The translations under genes were made by a program, and so were the position numbers. Source: Clostridium_AW malenominatum (GTDB lineage Bacteria; Bacillota; Clostridia; Clostridiales; Clostridiaceae). From it: a DNA stretch of 64,000 nt. The notes under the pieces are model-generated. The model had not been told where the DNA came from, made no database searches, and saw nothing but the letters and a program-made list of their open reading frames with translations. The stretch is taken from assembly GCF_039521365.1 (NCBI RefSeq), contig NZ_BAAACF010000001.1, forward strand, positions 1,736,001 through 1,800,000, in the 5' to 3' direction. Below, piece after piece: positions 18,289 through 26,631 of the stretch (position 1 is the stretch's first letter; the number at the start of each line of letters is the position of its first letter).

Positions 18289-19065
18289 CTAGACATTGAA
18301 AATTTCATCTAATTTTTCTATTATTGATTGAATATTTATATATATTTTCCCATTATCTTTTTCAATAGAAGCATTTCCTTCTTCCGTAGAAGAATCTTCT
18401 ATAAGAAATATATCTCCTTTAAAAACATTATTATTTCTCCACAAGGAAATTTCATCTTCTATTTTATTTTTATGTAAACTGTTGCAACGTATAATTACTA
18501 CTTTAGACTCCTTAACCTCATCTAATAGGTTGGAAATCATAGCATTTAGTCCATCTTCTTCTTTAAGTTCTTTCAAAAGTACTGAAAATGTGATTTCCTT
18601 TATTAATTTTCTTATTTCTTCTTTTTTATCTTCTAAATACATAACATATTCTTCTTTTGCAGATTTAATAATATTGGTAGAGGTTACTTGAGCATCATTA
18701 ATTAACTGTTCTTTTTCTAAATTTGCTTTTTTTATATTTTCTTCATAAGCAACTTTATAAGCTTCAGCATAACCTTCTTTTTCTCCTTTTTCAAAGCCTT
18801 CTTTATAAGCTTTAGGATAAACTTCGCTTTCAATTTTTTCCGCTTCTCTATATGCCTCAGCTAAAATCTGATCCTTTTGCTTTCTTGCACCCTCTAACAT
18901 TGCTTTAGCTAAGTTTTCATAGCTTTCTATGGCTTCTTTTGCATTAATTTCCCTTTGAGATTTTTCATAGTTGTTTCTGGGTGGTTCATAATCTATTGTT
19001 ATCTCCTTTGAACCGTTACTTACGACGGTGGTATTTTTTAATACCTTACTACACAATGATTGCAT
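18289..19065 (-). CDS. fliH: Flagellar assembly protein FliH
   Basis: A 258-residue stator-like regulator of FliI. The central part is a long coiled coil with repeated AYREAEKIESEVYPKAYKEG-type segments carrying GxxxG-like glycine spacing (EGFEKGEKEGYAEAY), a hallmark of FliH. The C-terminal domain (about 160-258) would bind FliI and the C-ring. The start ATG 19065 overlaps the end of fliG, with GAGGTGGGG inside the fliG coding sequence. The family is weakly conserved, but architecture and neighbours make this firm. Confidence 0.93.
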   Translation of the reverse strand: MQSLCSKVLKNTTVVSNGSKEITIDYEPPRNNYEKSQREINAKEAIESYENLAKAMLEGARKQKDQILAEAYREAEKIESEVYPKAYKEGFEKGEKEGYAEAYKVAYEENIKKANLEKEQLINDAQVTSTNIIKSAKEEYVMYLEDKKEEIRKLIKEITFSVLLKELKEEDGLNAMISNLLDEVKESKVVIIRCNSLHKNKIEDEISLWRNNNVFKGDIFLIEDSSTEEGNASIEKDNGKIYINIQSIIEKLDEIFNV

Positions 19066-20071
19066 CCTCCCCACCTCTAGATATTACTATTTCTCCAGCT
19101 TCATCAAGTCTTCTTATAACACTAACAATTTTTTGCTGAGCTTTTTCAACATCCATAAGCCTTACAGGTCCTAAGAACTCCATATCTTCTTTCAATGAAG
19201 CAGCAGCTCTTTTAGATTGATTCTTAAATATAACATTTGCTACCTCCTCTGAAGATCCCTTCAAAGCTAAGGCCAGTTCCTTTGTCTCTACTTCTCTTAA
19301 TACTCTTTGAATTGAAACATCATCTAATGTAATAATATCTTCGAATACAAACATGGATGCCTTGATTTTTTCAGCCAGTTCTGCATTTTCTCTCTCTAAG
19401 GATTCTGTTATATTTCTCTCAGTAGCTCTATCCACTTGATTTAATATATCAACAATGGTAGGAACTCCTCCTATAGATTTCATTTCTGACCTAACCACTG
19501 AAGATAGCTTACCGTCTAAAACCTTTTCTATTTCCTTTATAACCATAGGCGACGTATTACTCATGGTCGCTATTCTATAAGCAACTTCTGCTTGTAGATC
19601 CTCGGGTAGTGCAGATAGTATTTGTCCTGCTTTATCCGATTGGAGATAGCATAATACTAGAGCAATTGTCTGAGGATGTTCACTAGAAATTATATTCAAA
19701 AGCTGATTCGCATCAGCCTTTCTAGCTATGGCAAAAGGTCTAAATTGCTGAGTAGCTTCTGTAACCTTTTCTAAAATTTCAAGAGCCCTTTGACCCCCTA
19801 AAGCTTTAGCTAGTAAGTCTCTTGCATATCCTATACCTCCCTCTGTTAGGTAATCTTTAGCCTTATTCATTTGAATAAATTCGTCAAGTATTCTTACCTT
19901 TTGGTCTGATTTTACAGAGGTAATATTAGCTATTTCATAAGTAATCTTTTGTATTTCTGCTTCAGGTAATTTTTTAATTATTGCTGAAGCAGCTTCAGGT
20001 CCCAGTGTAATAAACAAGATTGCAGCCTTCTGCACTCCCGATAATTTATCAAAATCTCCACTTCTCGCCAT
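19049..20071 (-). CDS. fliG: Motor switch protein FliG
   Basis: A 340-residue C-ring protein with the N, M and C domains of FliG. The M-domain signature EHPQTIALVLCYL (about 173-185) is present, and the C-domain ends with the torque helix containing FVFEDIITLDDVSIQRVLREV and MEFLGPVRLMDVEKAQQKIV. FliG couples MotA to rotor rotation and binds FliF and FliM. It starts 6 bp after fliF ends. Confidence 0.97.
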   Translation of the reverse strand: MARSGDFDKLSGVQKAAILFITLGPEAASAIIKKLPEAEIQKITYEIANITSVKSDQKVRILDEFIQMNKAKDYLTEGGIGYARDLLAKALGGQRALEILEKVTEATQQFRPFAIARKADANQLLNIISSEHPQTIALVLCYLQSDKAGQILSALPEDLQAEVAYRIATMSNTSPMVIKEIEKVLDGKLSSVVRSEMKSIGGVPTIVDILNQVDRATERNITESLERENAELAEKIKASMFVFEDIITLDDVSIQRVLREVETKELALALKGSSEEVANVIFKNQSKRAAASLKEDMEFLGPVRLMDVEKAQQKIVSVIRRLDEAGEIVISRGGEDAIIV

Positions 20072-20077
20072 ATGCTA

Positions 20078-21634
20078 TCACCTCTCATCTTCTGCCAACC
20101 AAGCCTTAATAATTTCCGCAACTTGCTCTGGCTTCTCGGTAGCATATTTTCTAATTTCCTTTTCAACATGGGTCTTTTCATCTTCAGTATCTAGTTGAAT
20201 TGGCTTAAATTTAGGTTTTTCGTCAATTGGAGTTTCATCATCTATTATCATGTTTATTCCACTCTCTACATCATCATCTTCTTTTCTCTTTCTTCTTAAC
20301 ATAACAAATGTAACTATTAATAATAAAATGATTCCTGTACCTATTCCAATATTAGTATATAACTTCATCTTCTTTGCTTTTTCTTCTTCTTTTGCCATTT
20401 CCTCTAAATCTTTATTTATACTCTCTAATCCTTTAGTATCGAAAGGTAATCCCTCCACACTAATTAAATCTCCCCTGTTTGCACTTAATCCAACAGCGGA
20501 AGAAACTGCATTTGTTACAGAATTTCTTGTGGCATTGTCTAAAGCTCCATCTAGTATTACAGAAACCGTTAATCTTTGTACAGATCCCGGCGCTTTAGCT
20601 TCTTTACTAATTTCCTTTGACACTTCATAGTTTTTTGTAACTTCTTCATGGGTGGTAGAAGTATTATTATCATTATCATCATTTCTATTACCCATATTGT
20701 CGTCTACTGGACTTCCACTATTTGGAGCCTGGTTATTTTGTGTAGTCTCTTTAACAGTGTGCTCACTAACTACTACATTATTAGGGTCAATTATAGTACT
20801 TTCCTTTTGTACTGCATCAAAATTCAAGTCTGCATTTATTTTTACTCTTACTCGATCTTTTCCATAAACAGCCTCTAACATGTTAATAACCTTATTTTCT
20901 AAGGTCTTTTCATAATTTCTTTCTAAGGCTTGTTGCTTTTCTGTGGCTCCTGCCATATCTAAGTTATCATCTTCAAATAAATCCTTACTTAAACTTCCTG
21001 TAGTATCGTTAACCTCCACATTTTCCTTTGGAAGATTTTTCACACTACCTGAAACCAAAGTTACAATAGCTTTAACTTGTTCCTTTGTGATTTTTTTATA
21101 AGGTTTCAATTTTAATGTTATTGAAGCCTTCGCTGGAGTCGTATCTTTTATAAAAGCACTATCTTCAGACATAACTAAATGAATTCTAACATTGTCAATT
21201 TCGGGAAAACTTTTAATAGTCCTCTCCAATTCTCCTTGTAGTGCTCTTTGATAGTTTATTTTCATTTCTGCATCAGTAGTTCCAAAATTACTTTTATCTA
21301 AAATTTCAAAACCTTGACTACCATTATTTATAGGCACTTCAGATAGTATTCCCATTCTTAAGTTGTCTACATTTTCTTTAGGTACTAATATTGCGTTACC
21401 TTCAACTTTGAAGTTTTCTTTATTTTCCTTTAACTTATTATAAACAGCTCCCATATCAGCGCTATCTAAATTTGAAAATAAAATAGCATATTTAGTGCTA
21501 GTCAAACTTATTCCTAAATAAATTATAGTGCCTAAAATTCCAGCAAAAATAACACCATAAGCTATCTTTTTTTTATTACTCCACTTGCTAAAGGTTTCTT
21601 TAAGTTTATTTATCCATTGGGATAGCTTGTTCAT
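20078..21634 (-). CDS. fliF: MS-ring protein FliF
   Basis: A 518-residue basal-body platform protein. It has an N-terminal membrane helix (about 23-45), the ring-building RBM domains with YAILFSNLDSADMGAVYNKL and ILDKSNFGTTDAEMKINYQRAL, and an asparagine-rich insertion (about 305-335). A second membrane helix (about 430-452) precedes the C-terminal FliG-binding tail. The start ATG 21634 lies eight bases after AAGGAG; the upstream GTG is less likely. The length is normal. Confidence 0.97.
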   Translation of the reverse strand: MNKLSQWINKLKETFSKWSNKKKIAYGVIFAGILGTIIYLGISLTSTKYAILFSNLDSADMGAVYNKLKENKENFKVEGNAILVPKENVDNLRMGILSEVPINNGSQGFEILDKSNFGTTDAEMKINYQRALQGELERTIKSFPEIDNVRIHLVMSEDSAFIKDTTPAKASITLKLKPYKKITKEQVKAIVTLVSGSVKNLPKENVEVNDTTGSLSKDLFEDDNLDMAGATEKQQALERNYEKTLENKVINMLEAVYGKDRVRVKINADLNFDAVQKESTIIDPNNVVVSEHTVKETTQNNQAPNSGSPVDDNMGNRNDDNDNNTSTTHEEVTKNYEVSKEISKEAKAPGSVQRLTVSVILDGALDNATRNSVTNAVSSAVGLSANRGDLISVEGLPFDTKGLESINKDLEEMAKEEEKAKKMKLYTNIGIGTGIILLLIVTFVMLRRKRKEDDDVESGINMIIDDETPIDEKPKFKPIQLDTEDEKTHVEKEIRKYATEKPEQVAEIIKAWLAEDER

Positions 21635-21649
21635 CAATAGCACTCCTTA

Positions 21650-21940
21650 CTATAACTGCATTCTATTAAGCTCCTGATATGCCTCAACTATTTTATTTCT
21701 TACTTGAACCGCTAATTCTATAGACATTTTTGCTTCTTCAGCATTTATAGTTACTTCATGAATATCAATATCTTCACCTTTTATAAAAGCTTCGGTGGAT
21801 TTTTCAGATTGAATTTGCTTATTATTTACATTATCTAACTGTTCTTTTAATAATCCTAAAAAATTATTTTCTTCTTTTTTAATATGTACGTTTTTTTCTT
21901 CAAACATCTTCATTCTTGGTATAAATTCATTTATTTTCAT
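21650..21940 (-). CDS. fliE: Basal-body rod adapter FliE
   Basis: A 96-residue protein with the FliE C-terminal signature (ITINAEEAKMSIELAVQVRNKIVEAYQEL pattern, about 62-92), which packs against the MS ring and the proximal rod. The N-terminal half is charged and variable. It lies between flgC and fliF, as in most bacteria. Confidence 0.95.
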   Translation of the reverse strand: MKINEFIPRMKMFEEKNVHIKKEENNFLGLLKEQLDNVNNKQIQSEKSTEAFIKGEDIDIHEVTINAEEAKMSIELAVQVRNKIVEAYQELNRMQL

Positions 21941-21951
21941 ATTTCAAGCAC

Positions 21952-22386
21952 CTACTTTCCAATTTCTAAAGCTTTCATGAACATAGATTTTTGTGAATTA
22001 ATAGCATCAACATTTGCTTCATAAGCACGGGTTGCCACAATCATATCCGCCATTTCATTTAATATATTTACATTAGGCATTAATACGTATCCATCTTCTC
22101 CTGCGTCTGGGTGGGATGGCTCGTACACTCGCCTTAGTTCAGACTCATCTTCTATAATTCCAACAGCCTTAACTCCTAATAATTTCTCTTCATTTTTTCC
22201 TGTATTTTTGTTTATTTCATTAGTCAAGTTTTCTTGAAAAATAGCTACTTTTCTTCTATAAGGCATCCCATCTTTTCCTCTTGTAGTTGAGGCATTAGCT
22301 ATATTAGAAGATATAGTATCCATTCTAAGTCTTTCTGAAGAAAGTCCACTAGCACTAATTCTCATGTTATTAAACACTTTTAACAA
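21952..22386 (-). CDS. flgC: Proximal rod protein FlgC
   Basis: A 144-residue rod protein. It shows the N-terminal block ISASGLSSERLRMDTISSNIANA (about 10-32) and the C-terminal NVNILNEMADMIVATRAYEANVDAINSQKSM (in pieces), both needed for rod polymerisation. The size is standard. It is encoded 18 bp after flgB. Confidence 0.96.
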   Translation of the reverse strand: MLKVFNNMRISASGLSSERLRMDTISSNIANASTTRGKDGMPYRRKVAIFQENLTNEINKNTGKNEEKLLGVKAVGIIEDESELRRVYEPSHPDAGEDGYVLMPNVNILNEMADMIVATRAYEANVDAINSQKSMFMKALEIGK

Positions 22387-22403
22387 ATTCTATACACCTC
22401 CAA

Positions 22404-22805
22404 CTATCTACCATTAATTATATATCTTTTCATAGATAATCTATTATTTAGTCCATTAATCAGTGCGTTGTACATTAAAGTATTAGCCGCTTGATTAACT
22501 TTTTCCAAATCCACATTAACATTATTCCCATCTTGCCTCATACTAGAGGTTTCGTCCTTTTTAACTTCAATTTCATTCTTCGGAGAGTTCACATCTATAT
22601 GGGATTCTCTAGTTCTTTTCATCTCCAAAGCTCCTGTTGCGTTCTTTAAATTTTCCTCAAATACCACATAGTTTCTTTTATAATTTGCAGTATTTACATT
22701 TGCTATATTGTTAGATATAATTTTTCCTCTTTCTGTAGAGGCATCTAAGGCTTTTTTGAAGAGATTATAATTATATCTATCTATAGACGTATTGTTAAAA
22801 CTCAT
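22404..22805 (-). CDS. flgB: Proximal rod protein FlgB
   Basis: A 133-residue rod protein with the ISNNIANVNTANYKRNYVVF-type N-terminal signature (about 32-51) and a polymerisation helix near the C-terminus. It is the first gene of the long fla operon. The start ATG 22805 follows GGAGTGTG; the in-frame GTG 22814 overlaps that site. No recognisable sigma-28 promoter precedes it, fitting early-class transcription by the vegetative sigma factor. Confidence 0.95.
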   Translation of the reverse strand: MSFNNTSIDRYNYNLFKKALDASTERGKIISNNIANVNTANYKRNYVVFEENLKNATGALEMKRTRESHIDVNSPKNEIEVKKDETSSMRQDGNNVNVDLEKVNQAANTLMYNALINGLNNRLSMKRYIINGR

Positions 22806-23072
22806 TATTATCACACTCCAATATACTATAAAATTAGATTTTTTTCTATAAGATTCAGTTTTATTACCAATTTCAACTATTATTTTCCTTAACTTATTAC
22901 ATTATATTATATTTTCCAATTAATTTCTATATTAACTTTAATATCTTTTTTATTTTAATTAAATTTTTTATTTTTCCCTAGCATTCATAGTCAATTATAT
23001 GTATATTTCGCTTGATAATTACATTTTACATTAGCTAAAGCTACATAGTAAAGCTTATTTTGATTTTATTAT
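22806..23072. other. AT-rich promoter/leader region of the fla operon
   Basis: The flgB-flagellin gap holds no ORF with a ribosome site. On the minus strand it is extremely AT-rich, with two overlapping TATAAT-like hexamers near 22904-22914 that could be a sigma-A -10 box. No good -35 box stands at the right distance, so the exact start of the operon transcript is not resolved here. Confidence 0.4.
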
Positions 23073-23113
23073 GTAAAAAAAAGAAGATTGCCAATATTTA
23101 TTGACAATCTTCT
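23073..23113 (-). terminator. Rho-independent terminator of the second flagellin gene
   Basis: On the minus strand, AGAAGATTG and CAATCTTCT (23105-23113 and 23082-23090) form a 9-bp stem. It extends through a single mismatch into CAATA/TATTG and is followed by an eight-T run. It lies 8 bp after the flagellin stop codon. Confidence 0.93.
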
Positions 23114-23120
23114 AATATAA

Positions 23121-23948
23121 TTATCTACTTCTTACATTTTCTAATATTCTTAATACATCTTGAGGAAATTTATTGGATTGAGCCATCATGGCATTACCTG
23201 CTTCTATAAGCAAACCAGTTCTTGAAAACTCCATCATTTCTTCCGCCATATCTGCATCTCTTATTCTACTCTCTGAGCCTGTAACAGAGATTTCAAATTC
23301 ACTTAAACTATCCAACTCGCCTTCAAAAAGATTAGTCATAGCTCCATACTTACTTCTTAAGTCTACTATATTGCTGGATACTTCATCTACTATGTTTAGA
23401 GCCTTATCTATAAAATCATTTGAATTTATATCCAAAGCATTTATATTACTTAAATTGCCATCTGGCGACAAATCCATTAACGGTATGTTTGCGGTATCCC
23501 CTACATTAGCATCCATTTGTGTCAACAAATGTCCATTAGAATTTAAAAGCTTAACACCATTAAATTCTGTGTTATTTACTACATCTTCATAGCCCTGAAT
23601 CATCTGGTCTATTTCTCCTTTAATTTGGAGTTTATCATCTTCACTAGTGGCACCACCTGATTGTATAACCAGTTCCCTAATTCTTCCTGTAATGGAATTC
23701 AAAGAATTTAACGCTCCATCTGCAGTTTGAAGCATACTTACTCCATCTTGCAAATTTCTCTGAGCCATTTGCATACTTCTTATTTGTATTCTCATTCTCT
23801 CACTTTTAGCTATACCATTAGGGCTATCTCCAGCTTTTGTTATTTTTTCTCCTGAAGATATGCGTGATAATGCTTTGCTGTTTTTGGTAATATTTTTTTC
23901 GTACTCTCTATATATACTTAAAGAGGAAAGATTATGATTTAGTCTCAT
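23121..23948 (-). CDS. Second, divergent flagellin-family protein
   Basis: A 275-residue flagellin with conserved D0/D1 ends: LSRISSGEKITKAGDSPNGIAKSERMRIQIR split over about 27-57 and DADMAEEMMEFSRTGLLIEAGNAMM near the C-terminus. It differs from the major flagellin at both tips: MRLNHNLSSLSIYREYEKN instead of MIINHNLNAMNSHRQ, and an ending RILENVRSR rather than LLR. It has its own sigma-28 promoter and terminator, a short leader, and lies just upstream of flgB. It may be a minor filament subunit. FliS or FlaG pairing cannot be inferred. Confidence 0.9.
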   Translation of the reverse strand: MRLNHNLSSLSIYREYEKNITKNSKALSRISSGEKITKAGDSPNGIAKSERMRIQIRSMQMAQRNLQDGVSMLQTADGALNSLNSITGRIRELVIQSGGATSEDDKLQIKGEIDQMIQGYEDVVNNTEFNGVKLLNSNGHLLTQMDANVGDTANIPLMDLSPDGNLSNINALDINSNDFIDKALNIVDEVSSNIVDLRSKYGAMTNLFEGELDSLSEFEISVTGSESRIRDADMAEEMMEFSRTGLLIEAGNAMMAQSNKFPQDVLRILENVRSR

Positions 23949-23982
23949 TCCATATCACTCCATTGAATATTTATTGTATATA

Positions 23983-24009
23983 TTATCGTAACTATTAATC
24001 CTATCTTTA
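23983..24009 (-). promoter_or_regulatory. Sigma-28 promoter of the second flagellin
   Basis: The minus strand reads TAAA (24009-24006), 15 bp, then TACGATAA (23990-23983). The same TAAA-N17-CGATA geometry occurs before the major flagellin, maf and flgM. It lies about 35 bp from the ATG, so the leader is short and lacks the CsrA-type hairpin. Confidence 0.88.
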
Positions 24010-24021
24010 ATACAAATATTA

Positions 24022-24969
24022 TTAAATTACATTTTGAGGGTTTCCATCTATCCATTTTCTAATATTAGTTACTACTATTTCAGCCCTTCTTACCATAGCT
24101 TCCTTAGAAGCAAAACCTATATGCGGAGCTACTGTAGTATTAGGCGAGTGAAGCAATGGATAATCTAGAGGTAGCGGTGGTTCTATGTCAAAAACATCAA
24201 TACCAGCTCCAACTATCTTCCCTTCCTTTAACGCCTCCGCTAAAGCCTTATTATCTACTATAGGACCTCTAGCAGTATTTATTAAAATTGAATTTTTCTT
24301 CATTAACTCTATTTTCTCTTTGCTTATCAAACCTTTAGTTTCCTGATTTAATGGAATATGTATAGAAACTATGTCACTTTGGGATAGAACTTCATCTAAA
24401 GACAGCTGAGAAATACCCATATCTTTTAGGAAAGGCTTCTGAGATCTATTATAAGCTATAACATTACACCCAAACACCTGGGCAATCTTAGCCACTTCAA
24501 TTCCTATGGCACCTACACCAATTATCCCTAAGGTTTTACCACGAAGCTCGCTTTGAGAGTATCCTTCTTTAGTTTTCCCTTCTCTAGTAACTTTATCTAA
24601 GGGAACTATGTTTCTTAACAAAGATAAAATTAATCCAAAAGTTAACTCCGCCACTGCAGGAGTACTATATCCAGCAGCATTGCAAACTAAAACATCTCTC
24701 TCTCTACAAGCCTCTAAATCTACATGATCTACTCCAGTAAAGGCTACAGAAATCATCTTAAGTTTGCCCGCAGCTCTAATAACTTCTCCTTTTAAAGGCA
24801 TGTTTGCAATTATTAGCACTTCAGCCTCCCTTACTCTCTCCTTTAAAACTTCTACATCATCCACTCTACTATAAAATATAACTTCGTTAGCTTGTCCTAA
24901 GTGATTTTGAATTAATAATTTTGCATCACTTTCAGCCACTCCTAATGATTCTAAAACAACTATCTTCAT
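24022..24969 (-). CDS. D-isomer-specific 2-hydroxyacid dehydrogenase
   Basis: A 315-residue NAD-dependent oxidoreductase. The Rossmann motif GVGAIG (151-156) is followed by the catalytic set of the family: R234 (NTARGPIVD), E263 (FDIEPP) and H283 (APHIGFAS). Substrate could be a 2-hydroxyacid such as glycerate, lactate-type acids or 3-phosphoglycerate. The ACT regulatory domain of SerA is absent, so it is not a full-length SerA. It stands alone, with no metabolic neighbour to fix the substrate. Confidence 0.93.
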   Translation of the reverse strand: MKIVVLESLGVAESDAKLLIQNHLGQANEVIFYSRVDDVEVLKERVREAEVLIIANMPLKGEVIRAAGKLKMISVAFTGVDHVDLEACRERDVLVCNAAGYSTPAVAELTFGLILSLLRNIVPLDKVTREGKTKEGYSQSELRGKTLGIIGVGAIGIEVAKIAQVFGCNVIAYNRSQKPFLKDMGISQLSLDEVLSQSDIVSIHIPLNQETKGLISKEKIELMKKNSILINTARGPIVDNKALAEALKEGKIVGAGIDVFDIEPPLPLDYPLLHSPNTTVAPHIGFASKEAMVRRAEIVVTNIRKWIDGNPQNVI

Positions 24970-25000
24970 TTATAAATCCCCCTTTAAAAATTGTGGTACA

Positions 25001-25130
25001 AATTTTTTAGATTTTTAGTTTTCTAGTTTTTTAGATTCTTAGTTATGGAGAAAATTCCTCTGGAATTTTTATCATAGAAATTCTAGAAGAATTTCCACCT
25101 TAACTAGCTAACTATCAACTAAAACACTAT
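25001..25130. repeat. TTTTTAG-rich palindromic intergenic repeat (ssb-dehydrogenase gap)
   Basis: The left arm has four TTTTTAG/TTTTAGAT words and the right arm has the opposite sense (AACTAAAAC). Between them are GAAAATTCC/GGAATTTTT and GAAATTC/GAATTTC inverted segments. The arm words and the GAAATTCC core resemble the element at 57.2 kb. No coding potential was seen. Confidence 0.65.
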
Positions 25131-25149
25131 AAAATTACTTCGTAATTTT
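25131..25149 (-). terminator. Weak hairpin at the ssb stop codon
   Basis: AAAATTAC (25131-25138) and GTAATTTT (25142-25149) form a perfect 8-bp AT-rich stem with a 3-base loop directly after the ssb stop. There is no long T tail, so termination strength is uncertain. Confidence 0.4.
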
Positions 25150-25150
25150 A

Positions 25151-25492
25151 TTAATTTGCTTCTTCAATAATTTTACTATGTTCCATAAAATTAATTTGTT
25201 CAGCTACTACTTGAGTCATATATCTTCTTTCACCATTCATATTTGTATAAGATCTTACGTTTATTCTTCCTAAAACACTTACCAATCTTCCTTTAGTTAA
25301 GTCAGGCACCATAGTTTCCACTGACTTTTTCCAGCAAGATATAGGTATAAAGTCCGCTTCTCTTTCACCTTTGCTGTTCACAAAAGGTCTTTGAACCGCT
25401 ATGGTAAAATTTAGTAACGGGGTTCCTTCATCACCAACATGTTTTAATTCACAATCTTTAGTTAATCTACCAATTAATAAAACTTTATTCAT
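25151..25492 (-). CDS. ssb: Single-stranded DNA-binding protein, short form
   Basis: A 113-residue OB-fold protein (LLIGRLTKDCELKHVG, LLNFTIAVQRPF, ADFIPISCWKKSVETM, VSVLGRINVRSYTNMNGER). It contains the SSB DNA-binding core but ends at IIEEAN, so it lacks the disordered linker and acidic DDDIPF-type tail used to recruit repair and replication partners. It may be a secondary SSB acting in a special process, while the main ssb would be elsewhere. Its ribosome site lies in one arm of an inverted repeat (25499-25506 with 25549-25556). Confidence 0.9.
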   Translation of the reverse strand: MNKVLLIGRLTKDCELKHVGDEGTPLLNFTIAVQRPFVNSKGEREADFIPISCWKKSVETMVPDLTKGRLVSVLGRINVRSYTNMNGERRYMTQVVAEQINFMEHSKIIEEAN

Positions 25493-25498
25493 ATTTCC

Positions 25499-25556
25499 AC
25501 CTCTGACCTATGTTTTTTTATAATTATAACCATTTATAACATTTATAATCAGAGGT
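25499..25556 (-). promoter_or_regulatory. Inverted repeat that could mask the ssb ribosome site
   Basis: On the minus strand ACCTCTGA (25556-25549) is the perfect complement of TCAGAGGT (25506-25499), which contains the AGAGGT ribosome site of ssb. The spacer is 42 bp and AT-rich. In a transcript reading through from the upstream carbonic anhydrase gene, the stem could block ssb translation. The function is inference. Confidence 0.4.
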
Positions 25557-25564
25557 TTTAAGAT

Positions 25565-26065
25565 TTATTTATATTTATTAGATAAACTTACATATTTTGC
25601 TGCACTTTCAGTTAATTTTAGCTTTTCTTCATCAGTTAGCTCTCTAATAATCTTAACCGGAGAACCCATACATAATACTCCATCAGGTATTTTTTTTCCC
25701 TCAGGTATTAAACTTCCAGCACCAACTAAAGTTTGCTTTCCAATTACAGCATTATTTAATACAATGCTCCCCATACCTATTAAGGAACTATCCCCTATGG
25801 TACATCCATGCAATATTGCTCCATGACCTACTGTTACATCATCGCCTATAACCAATGGTGAGTTTCTTTCTACATGAAACACACAATTATCCTGTATATT
25901 AGTATTTTTCCCAATATTAATAGAATTCATATCCCCTCTAATAACAGCACCAAACCAAACATTTGCCATTTCTTCAATTTTCACATTTCCAATTATAGAT
26001 ACATTTTCTGCTATGTAACAACTACTATGTATGCTAGGAATTTTTCCATCATATTCTCTTATCAT
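25565..26065 (-). CDS. Gamma-carbonic anhydrase family protein (left-handed beta helix)
   Basis: A 166-residue hexapeptide-repeat protein of the YrdA/gamma-CA type. Repeats of the form I-G-x-x run from about residue 10 to 140. The zinc-ligand histidines are visible in FHVER and in VTVGHGAILHGC, and SPVKIIRELTDEE ends the family pattern. Activity as a carbonic anhydrase is plausible but unproven in many homologues. The start ATG 26065 (MIREYDGK) follows AAAGGAG by seven bases. A good sigma-A promoter lies at 26105-26133. Confidence 0.9.
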   Translation of the reverse strand: MIREYDGKIPSIHSSCYIAENVSIIGNVKIEEMANVWFGAVIRGDMNSINIGKNTNIQDNCVFHVERNSPLVIGDDVTVGHGAILHGCTIGDSSLIGMGSIVLNNAVIGKQTLVGAGSLIPEGKKIPDGVLCMGSPVKIIRELTDEEKLKLTESAAKYVSLSNKYK

Positions 26066-26104
26066 ATACTTTCTCCTTTGTTGGATATAATCGTACATAA
26101 ATAA

Positions 26105-26133
26105 TTATATAACATAGATTTTTTATTTTCAAA
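26105..26133 (-). promoter_or_regulatory. Sigma-A promoter of the gamma-carbonic anhydrase gene
   Basis: The minus strand reads TTGAAA (26133-26128), 17 bp, TATAAT (26110-26105), about 40 bp before the ATG. Confidence 0.8.
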
Positions 26134-26177
26134 TATAGCATCTGAATTAAAATAACTATAACACTATGAGTATACCA

Positions 26178-26211
26178 AAGGAGCTGCCAAAGGGGATTTT
26201 GGCAACTCCTT
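26178..26211 (-). terminator. Hairpin downstream of the 44-residue ORF
   Basis: AAGGAG-c-TGCCAAA (26178-26191) pairs with TTTGGCA-a-CTCCTT (26198-26211), 13 pairs with one mismatch. The T run is short, so it is a terminator candidate rather than a certain one. It separates the small ORF from the carbonic anhydrase promoter. Confidence 0.5.
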
Positions 26212-26307
26212 AAATGGGGGTTAAAAAATAATATTAAATTGATGTGATTCATTAGGTATTTTAATTATTAACAAGTTTCCATATTTTATACATTGAATTT
26301 AAACTTT

Positions 26308-26442
26308 TCACTCTATAGGCTCCCCATTAAAATTTTCATACTTTGGAGGATTCTTCTCATCTCTTTTTCTTGCTCTATCCGGCGGTTTTACACCATCATT
26401 TTTGCCAGACTTTTGATGCTTATCTCCTCTATATGCTCTCAT
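26308..26442 (-). CDS. Small basic protein, 44 residues, unknown function
   Basis: The ORF starts at ATG 26442, seven bases after AAAGGAG, an excellent ribosome site, and runs to TGA. The product is hydrophilic and basic (starts MRAYRGDKHQKSGKND, middle KPPDRARKRDEKNPP), with no membrane segment. A hairpin follows about 100 bp later. I do not recognise the family. The strong ribosome site and the amino-acid make-up argue that it is real. Confidence 0.65.
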   Translation of the reverse strand: MRAYRGDKHQKSGKNDGVKPPDRARKRDEKNPPKYENFNGEPIE

Positions 26443-26552
26443 AAAAAATCTCCTTTCAAAATATATTTACTACTATATATTATTCTGTATTTTTCAATTC
26501 TTATTCTTGAACATTTATATCATATATTTATTACCTAGTTTTACAACAAAAA

Positions 26553-26584
26553 ATATAAAAGGGATTTTGCTTTCACAAAATCCC
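26553..26584 (-). terminator. Rho-independent terminator of folT
   Basis: GGGATTTTG (26561-26569) and CAAAATCCC (26576-26584) form a 9-bp stem with a 6-base loop. On the minus strand it is followed by CTTTTATATTTTTTG. It lies about 50 bp after the folT stop. Confidence 0.85.
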
Positions 26585-26631
26585 ATCACTAGCTAAATAA
26601 CTAAAAATCTTAAAAATTAAATAACTAAAAA
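26585..26631. repeat. Half-copy of the AACTAAAAA repeat arm
   Basis: Two AACTAAAAA words with TCTTAAAAAT between them match the right arm of the palindromic repeats at 25.0 and 57.2 kb. The other arm and the core are missing here. It lies between the folT stop and its terminator. Confidence 0.45.

Noticed and set aside
26049..26252. Minus-strand frame before the gamma-carbonic anhydrase gene
   Set aside because: It crosses a good promoter and the hairpin at 26.2 kb, has no ribosome site, and its product has no protein-like pattern.
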